From NCBI GenBank assembly GCA_009922615.1, contig RFVF01000023.1, positions 1 to 64,000 of the forward strand: 64,000 nucleotides of DNA, in the 5' to 3' direction. Numbering within the stretch: position 1 is the first letter of the stretch; each line of letters begins with the position of its first letter. Origin of the DNA: Pseudomonadota bacterium (lineage in GTDB: Bacteria > Verrucomicrobiota > Verrucomicrobiia > Limisphaerales > SXTU01). A model generated the notes under the pieces. It was not told where the DNA came from and did no database searches. It saw only the letters and a list, made by a program, of their open reading frames with translations. Shown one piece after another: positions 60,701-64,000 of this stretch. Made by a program: the position numbers and the translations under genes.

Positions 60701-61274
60701 TATGCGCAAGCTCAAGAGCTTCGCTGCGCTGCCGCACTTCACGGGCAAGGCCTGGCAGGGCGGACCGAACTGGCCGGATGCAAAGCTCGGCTGGGCGCAA
60801 CTCACCGCTGAGGGCGGCCACGCGGGCAACGATGTCCAACACGCCGTCATCCGCCGGTGGATTGCGCCGCGCGATTGCGTGGTGAGTATCGCGGGCCGCA
60901 TCGCGCATGAGACGAGCGCGGGCGACGGCGTGCGGGCGTTCATCGTGCACAGCCAGCTTGGCCAGCTCCGCACCGTGACGGTGCATAACTCCGCCGAGGA
61001 CATGCGTGTGACTTCGACTGTCGTGAAGAGCGGCGACACGCTCGACTTCGTTGTGGACTACCGCGCGAACCTGAATAGCGACGAGTTCAAGTGGTCGCCG
61101 GTCATCACGGAACTGAATACCGCTGCCGCAGCGGGCGCTCCCGTGTTGGTGAAGGAGTGGGATGCGAAGAAAGACTTCCGCGGGGTGGACATGCCGTCGC
61201 TGCCGCCGCTTCAACCGTGGGAGCAGCTTGTGCAGGTGCTGCTCTCGGCGAACGAGTTTCTCTTTGTGGACTGA
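57747..61274 (+). CDS. DUF1549/DUF1553 planctomycete-type cytochrome protein
   Basis: 1,175 residues from the ATG at 57747; longer frames run into the antisense glycosyltransferase gene. A signal peptide-like hydrophobic stretch lies at about residues 29-50. CYECH (70-74) binds haem c and is followed by AGLRVDTRDGLRLGG, the PSCyt1 domain. DUF1549 follows (VDHFILAKLEANGLKPSP, then HYGERWARHWLDVARYADT), with CARCHDHKYDPI as a second CxxCH. DUF1553 fills the C-terminal half (PLTARVMVNRLWLHHFGAGL, DFGLRAEIPSHPELLDWLA). Such proteins are abundant in Planctomycetes and Verrucomicrobia and are thought to take part in extracellular polymer breakdown; the partner DUF1501 gene is absent here. Period-7 arrays lie inside the coding region at six or more places and encode polar loops. 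Confidence 0.9.
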   Translation: MPDVNRSSKLQAPSPREVATLKRQGACTVVRLLFGVWCFFGAWSVGYGASASGEFDFFERRIRPVLTQHCYECHSATSKSLKAGLRVDTRDGLRLGGKSGEPAVVPGDVEKSLLLKAIRHASADLQMPPKKQLSAQQISDIETWIRSGAPDPRDEVQGPKSKVQSPKSHWAFVPPKVQPLPKVKDKAWPQSPVDHFILAKLEANGLKPSPAADPRTLIRRMTYDLTGLPPSAEEVEAFAKACSSGNRQSAIGNLVERLLASPHYGERWARHWLDVARYADTKGYVYAREERFFVHSHAYRDWVVRALNNDMPYDRFLLLQIAGDQLVEGFKVQGSKSKVAEGATSTAADSQLSTLNSQPSRSDLAALGFLTTGRRFIGVTHEIIDDRIDVVTRGTMGLTVQCARCHDHKYDPISTADYYSLYGVFQSTADEMVQIEFPEKSDALAAFEKEYRTRLDKLNTTMATRRAETAARIRARVTDYLLAQFELHKYPEEGFDQILTDKDLIPATVRRWQAYLEQAKKRGDPVWALWHAYASRPEKAFAADAAQLPASNSHLQAAFASPPKSMREVAERYGKVLTAVEQQWQAALAAAKTNNAPPPSSLPDQEAEALRQVLYADTSPAVVPDVGIVNNELLFTTRACEELWKLQGEVDRHLIRTPASPAHALIVTDREPNGNPRVFLRGDPKQKGVEVPRQFLQVVAGPQRQPFTHGSGRLELARAIASPDNPLTARVMVNRLWLHHFGAGLVKTPSDFGLRAEIPSHPELLDWLARRFVTEGWSLKAMHRLLLTSAAYQQASEVEGRTRPALAARPSTLDPDNRLLWRANRQRLDFEELRDSLLVASGELDLAAGGKPVDMFTSKRRSLYGLVDRQYLPGVFRVFDFANPDLHIPQRHETTVSQQALFFLNHPFVAARGKALASRADFKALSSPEEKVRLLYRALYQREPSPAQAAAAVRFIADAEANQPQAPKPPPENQWRYGYGEFDEVMRKLKSFAALPHFTGKAWQGGPNWPDAKLGWAQLTAEGGHAGNDVQHAVIRRWIAPRDCVVSIAGRIAHETSAGDGVRAFIVHSQLGQLRTVTVHNSAEDMRVTSTVVKSGDTLDFVVDYRANLNSDEFKWSPVITELNTAAAAGAPVLVKEWDAKKDFRGVDMPSLPPLQPWEQLVQVLLSANEFLFVD
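57765..57879. repeat. Inverted pair of period-7 arrays at the start of the cytochrome gene
   Basis: Left arm 57765-57792: AGCTCCA, AGCTCCA, AGCCCCA, AGCCCCC. Right arm 57845-57879: GTTTGGA, GTTTGGT, GTTTCTT, TGGAGCT, TGGAGCG. The right arm is largely the reverse complement of the left (CTTGGAGC vs GCTCCAAG). The right arm encodes FGVWCFFGAWSVG, the core of the signal peptide. Confidence 0.85.
58211..58252. repeat. Period-7 array within the cytochrome gene
   Basis: Six heptamers: AGTTCAA, GGTCCAA, AGTCCAA three times, AGTCTCA. Encodes EVQGPKSKVQSPKSH between the cytochrome and DUF1549 domains. Confidence 0.9.
58479..58506. repeat. Period-7 array within the cytochrome gene
   Basis: GGCAATC three times, then GGCAACC. 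Encodes GNRQSAIGN, a short polar loop inside DUF1549. Confidence 0.88.
58732..58820. repeat. Two period-7 arrays close together in the cytochrome gene
   Basis: 58732-58766: GGTTCAA three times, AGTCCAA, AGTCGCC. 58793-58820: CTCTCAA three times, CTCTCAG. They encode KVQGSKSKV and DSQLSTLNSQP in a surface-loop position before a conserved LGFLTTGRRF. Confidence 0.88.
59385..59412. repeat. Period-7 array within the cytochrome gene
   Basis: CAACTCC, CAGCCTC, CAACTCC, CATCTCC. Encodes QLPASNSHLQ, between DUF1549 and the next helical region. Confidence 0.75.
60135..60194. repeat. Period-7 array and short inverted partner in the cytochrome gene
   Basis: 60167-60194 reads CGCTCGA, CCCTCGA, CCCTCGA, CCCGGAC. 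About 20 bp before it, GAGGTCGAGGGG (60135-60146) is the inverted theme. Together they encode an EVEGR ... ARPSTLDPDN loop in DUF1553. Confidence 0.78.
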
Positions 61275-61275
61275 C

Positions 61276-63024
61276 TCAGTCGAGGGTTGCCTGCCCGCTG
61301 ACGACGCGGGCGTAGTAGCCGCCTTGCGCCACCAGTTCCGTGTGGGTGCCGCTCTCACTGACGCGCCCGTCTTCGAGCACCAGAATCTTGTCCAAGTTGC
61401 GGATGGTGGAGAGCCGGTGGGCGACGATCAGCGTGGTGCGGCCCCGCATCAACCGCTGGAGGCTTTCGACCACGAGCGCCTCGCTCTCGGCGTCGAGCGC
61501 ACTGGTCGGTTCGTCGAGCAGGAGGATGGGCGCGTCCTTCAGGAAGGCGCGCGCGAGGTTGAGGCGCTGCCGTTCGCCGACGCTCAGGCGTGCCGATCCA
61601 TCGCCGACGAGGGTGTCGAACTTCTGCGGCAGCCGCTCGATGAAGACGTGCGCGTTGGCCGCTTTCGCTGCGGCCTCGATTTCCGCGCGTGTCGCGCCGG
61701 GGCGGCCGTAGGCGATGTTTTCGGCAATGCTCGTGGGCAGCAGAATCGGCTCCTGTAAGACGATGCCCACGTGTGCGCGCAGGTCGCGGACGCGAAGTGA
61801 GCGCAGGTCCGCGCCGTCGAGCTGGATGGTGCCGCCGGTGGGGTCGAAGAAGCGCGGGACCAAGTTGAGCAACGTGGTCTTGCCCACGCCGCTCGGGCCG
61901 ATGATGGCGGCGGACTGGCCGGGCGCGAGGGTGAAGCTGACGCCCCGCAGGATTTCGCGGTCATCGGAGTAACGGAAGGTCACCGCGGAGAAGGCGAGTT
62001 CGCCGCGCAGGCTGGAGCGAACGACTGTTTTGGCATCCGGCGCGTCCTTCACTTCCTCCGGCGTGTCGAGGATTTCAAAGACCCGCTTCGCACCGACGCT
62101 GGCATTGGCGATGGTCGCGCCAACGTGGGAGAGCTGGTTGAGCGGCTCGTAGAACTGTGCGAGGTAGGCGAGGAAGACGAGCAGTTCGCCGATGGTGAGC
62201 TTGCCCTGCACGACTTGGTCAGCTCCGAGCCAGAGGATGCCCGCCGCACCCAGACCGAGCACGGCCGTGACGGCGCCCCAGTAGGCTACTTCCCAGCCGT
62301 GTTGCGCGAGGCGGCGTTCCTGCGCCTGCTCCGTGTGCGTGCCGAAGCGCGCGGCTTCGTGCTCCTCCCGGGTGTAGCTCTGCACGAGCGGCAGCGCCGT
62401 GATGCTCTGCTGCACGAGGGAGGTGACCTGGCTGTCGGCCTGCTGGGCCGTGGCTCCCTGCTCGGTCATGCGCTGGCTGAAGGCGCGGATGACCAGCACC
62501 AGCAGCGGCACCGTGAGGAGCGCGATGAGGGTGAGCCGGACATTCAACCGCGCCATCACCACGACCATGAGCACGAACGAAAGCACCGCGCTCGCCGTGG
62601 TCATCAGCCCTTGCTGGAAGAGCGTCTGGAACGAATAGGTGTCCCACGCTGCGCGGTGGATGAGGTCGCCGGTGTTGCGGCCTTGATGGAAGCGCAGCGA
62701 GAGACGCTGGAGCTTGTCGAAGATCTCGTTGCGCACGCGGCGCAGGCCCTGCAGGCCGATGGCGATGGCGAAGTAGTTTTGCAGCGCGTTCAAGCCCCCT
62801 TGCAGGACGGTGATGAGCAGCAAGCAAACGGCGAAGACCAAGGGGCTAAACCGCCCGTCCTGGAGGCCCGGCGGTTGAATGCCATTCAACGCATCCACCA
62901 CCATCGCCACCGGCCACGGCTTGAGCAGGTTCGCGCCGATCCCCGCGAGCATGAGCGCCAGCACGCCGACGATGCGCGTGCGCTCGGGGCGGAAGAATCG
63001 CAGGGCGCGGAGGAGCGTGCTCAC
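61276..63024 (-). CDS. MsbA-like ABC exporter half-transporter
   Basis: 582 residues, the full length of a half-size exporter: membrane domain ~1-320 with six helices, nucleotide-binding domain ~335-582. Walker A GPSGVGKTT is at 376-384, Q-loop at GIVLQEPILLP, signature LSVGERQRL at 480-488 (LSVGE in place of the common LSGGQ), Walker B ILLLDEPT at 500-507, and H-loop IVAHRLSTIRNLD. As a homodimer it should pump a lipid or drug out of the cytoplasm at ATP cost. The lipid-type cargo is inferred only from resemblance. It is convergent with the cytochrome gene, with a 1-bp gap. The LON-domain gene lies 9 bp upstream on the same strand. Confidence 0.93.
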   Translation of the reverse strand: MSTLLRALRFFRPERTRIVGVLALMLAGIGANLLKPWPVAMVVDALNGIQPPGLQDGRFSPLVFAVCLLLITVLQGGLNALQNYFAIAIGLQGLRRVRNEIFDKLQRLSLRFHQGRNTGDLIHRAAWDTYSFQTLFQQGLMTTASAVLSFVLMVVVMARLNVRLTLIALLTVPLLVLVIRAFSQRMTEQGATAQQADSQVTSLVQQSITALPLVQSYTREEHEAARFGTHTEQAQERRLAQHGWEVAYWGAVTAVLGLGAAGILWLGADQVVQGKLTIGELLVFLAYLAQFYEPLNQLSHVGATIANASVGAKRVFEILDTPEEVKDAPDAKTVVRSSLRGELAFSAVTFRYSDDREILRGVSFTLAPGQSAAIIGPSGVGKTTLLNLVPRFFDPTGGTIQLDGADLRSLRVRDLRAHVGIVLQEPILLPTSIAENIAYGRPGATRAEIEAAAKAANAHVFIERLPQKFDTLVGDGSARLSVGERQRLNLARAFLKDAPILLLDEPTSALDAESEALVVESLQRLMRGRTTLIVAHRLSTIRNLDKILVLEDGRVSESGTHTELVAQGGYYARVVSGQATLD

Positions 63025-63033
63025 GGGAAAAAC

Positions 63034-63750
63034 TCAGTCGGCCGACGGCGGCTCGGGCGACTCCGCAGTGACCAGCAACTGGTAAAGATGCTGCAACCGC
63101 TGCTCCACCTGGGGCGTGGCCAGGAGGATCTGCCGCGCCCACGGATCACCGATCAACGTGCTCGCCACGAGATCCACCAGTTGCTCGGGCGACTTCACGC
63201 GCGCGACCTGCCGCCCGAGTTGCGCGAGGGAAGCGTTCGCCAGCGCCTGCATCTGCTGAAACTTCTTCGCCTGCTCCGGGTCGGCCGGCGGCGTGAGCCC
63301 GAGGACAAAACCCTGCTTCACCCGCTGGCGGACCAGCGCGCGGACCTTGCGGGCCAGCGCCTGGGTCTCGGCCGCCTCCGCCGGGGGCGCGGCCACCGCG
63401 CGGATCGACTCGACGCGGTAGGGCTTGAGCTGAACGGGACCGAGGAACTCCACGCGCGCCAGGCCCAGCAGCGTGAGCAGGCTCGTGCCATCGGGCTGCT
63501 CGATCGCGGTGCTCACCAGCCCGAGGCCGCCGATGGACATGGGTGTCTCGCGCTTATACTTGGGATGCCGCAGCGCGACGGCAAACATCCGCCCGCCCTC
63601 CAGCACCTCGGCGAGCATGCGCCGGTAGCGCGGCTCGAAGATGCGCAAGGGCAGCGTCATCTGCGGAAACAACGTAGTCTCCGGCAGGATCATCACGGGC
63701 ACTTCGGACGGCACTTTCACCAGCCCAAGTCTAGGCGCGACGCCGGGCAA
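63034..63750 (-). CDS. LON peptidase N-terminal-domain protein
   Basis: 238 residues, no AAA or peptidase domain. The LON substrate-binding fold starts near residue 17: VMILPETTLFPQMTLPLRIF and FEPRYRRMLAEVL. Then come FAVALRHPKY, GGLGLVSTAIEQPDG, LLTLLGLARVEFLG and a helical C-terminal half (QLLVTAESPEPPSAD at the end). Stand-alone LON-domain proteins are common in bacteria and may recruit unfolded proteins, but their role is unclear. A GTG at 63720 is an alternative start. It is probably co-transcribed with the ABC exporter downstream. Confidence 0.9.
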   Translation of the reverse strand: MPGVAPRLGLVKVPSEVPVMILPETTLFPQMTLPLRIFEPRYRRMLAEVLEGGRMFAVALRHPKYKRETPMSIGGLGLVSTAIEQPDGTSLLTLLGLARVEFLGPVQLKPYRVESIRAVAAPPAEAAETQALARKVRALVRQRVKQGFVLGLTPPADPEQAKKFQQMQALANASLAQLGRQVARVKSPEQLVDLVASTLIGDPWARQILLATPQVEQRLQHLYQLLVTAESPEPPSAD

Positions 63751-63840
63751 AGCAAGGAGCGGCGCGGTGGGGCGGGATCTTGAGGGTGCGTGAAGGGCGA
63801 GGGCGCGCGCACGGGGCGAGCTGATTCCTAGGCGCTGAAC

Positions 63841-63860
63841 CTGTAGCGGCGGTCTGTGAC
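63841..63860. repeat. Half of the palindromic interspersed repeat
   Basis: CTGTAGCGGCGGTCT, then GTGAC: it matches the left arm at 57649-57668 in 19 of 20 positions. The complementary right arm is not present; GC-rich 21-bp units start about 40 bp further on. Confidence 0.75.
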
Positions 63861-63901
63861 CGCCGACCGTGGCGTCCCTCGCGCGGAGGAGTCCGGGGGA
63901 C

Positions 63902-64000
63902 GTGGGTGCTCTCCCGGACCCGTCGCCGCCCCTCCGGGAAGCATCCCGGACTCCCCGGACTCAGTCCCGAACTTCCCGGAACCAGTCCCGGACCTCCCGG
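63902..64000. repeat. Second tandem array with 21-bp period, cut by the window end
   Basis: Four full units (starts 63902, 63923, 63944, 63965) and a partial one at 63986. The consensus is built from TCCCGGAC and TCCCGGA blocks with a closing CAG. The sequence is unrelated to the array at 55077-55391 but has the same period. It runs off the right edge. Nothing else is seen from 63751 to 63840. Confidence 0.75.

Noticed and set aside
59550-61358. Minus-strand open frame of about 602 codons over the cytochrome gene
   Set aside because: Antisense to DUF1553; composition and lack of motifs mark it as a shadow.
62125-63783. Plus-strand open frame of about 552 codons over the ABC exporter and LON gene
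   Set aside because: Crosses two genes with clear signatures on the other strand; no motif.

Overview
The window is GC-rich bacterial DNA that looks like a member of the Verrucomicrobiota (Pedosphaera/Limisphaera-like Verrucomicrobiia). The evidence is a giant secreted protein of alternating Calx-beta and delta-60 repeats, a verrucomicrobial-type C-terminal domain on three secreted proteins, a planctomycete/verrucomicrobial DUF1549-DUF1553 cytochrome, many starts without a Shine-Dalgarno site, and abundant short repeats of period 7 and 21. The first ~268 bases do not belong to it: they are an AT-rich fabB fragment of proteobacterial type joined to the middle of a verrucomicrobial gene, probably an assembly chimera.

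Layout. 1-268: foreign fabB piece. 269-26741: two large exported repeat proteins in tandem, the first cut by the junction, the second about 7,700 residues with a broken reading frame just before its C-terminal domain. 26874-34207: an LptF/G-type permease, a sialate O-acetylesterase, a coiled-coil membrane protein, a glycosyltransferase, a single-domain response regulator and a PQQ-type propeller. 34234-37405 (minus): rimO-pgsA-pgpA, a tight operon joining ribosome modification and phosphatidylglycerol synthesis. 37555-48564 (plus): an 11-kb island with two sets of circularly permuted ATP-grasp plus alpha-E domains and three transglutaminase-like proteins, one fused to DUF2126. This family combination has been predicted from comparative genomics to make or modify peptides, and no product is known. 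The island is interrupted by one unrecognised gene bracketed by inverted period-7 repeats. 48579-54972: a small protein, a sulfite-oxidase-like molybdoenzyme, an NHL-type propeller, a cobalamin adenosyltransferase, a small membrane protein, two unrecognised exported proteins and a type I phosphodiesterase. 54973-55598: a repeat region with fifteen 21-bp units. 55599-63750: a secreted metalloprotease-like protein, a dolichol-phosphate-mannose-synthase-like glycosyltransferase, the DUF1549/1553 cytochrome, an ABC exporter and a LON-domain protein. 63751-64000: an interspersed palindrome half and a second 21-bp array that runs off the edge.

The most unusual signal is not a gene. At least a dozen short arrays of different sequence share an exact 7-bp period. 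They lie between genes, often as inverted pairs, and inside rimO and the cytochrome gene, where they encode linkers and even the hydrophobic core of a signal peptide. Two further arrays have a 21-bp period (3 x 7). No rRNA, tRNA, CRISPR array or insertion sequence was seen. Minus-strand and out-of-frame open frames over the GC-rich genes were treated as shadows.
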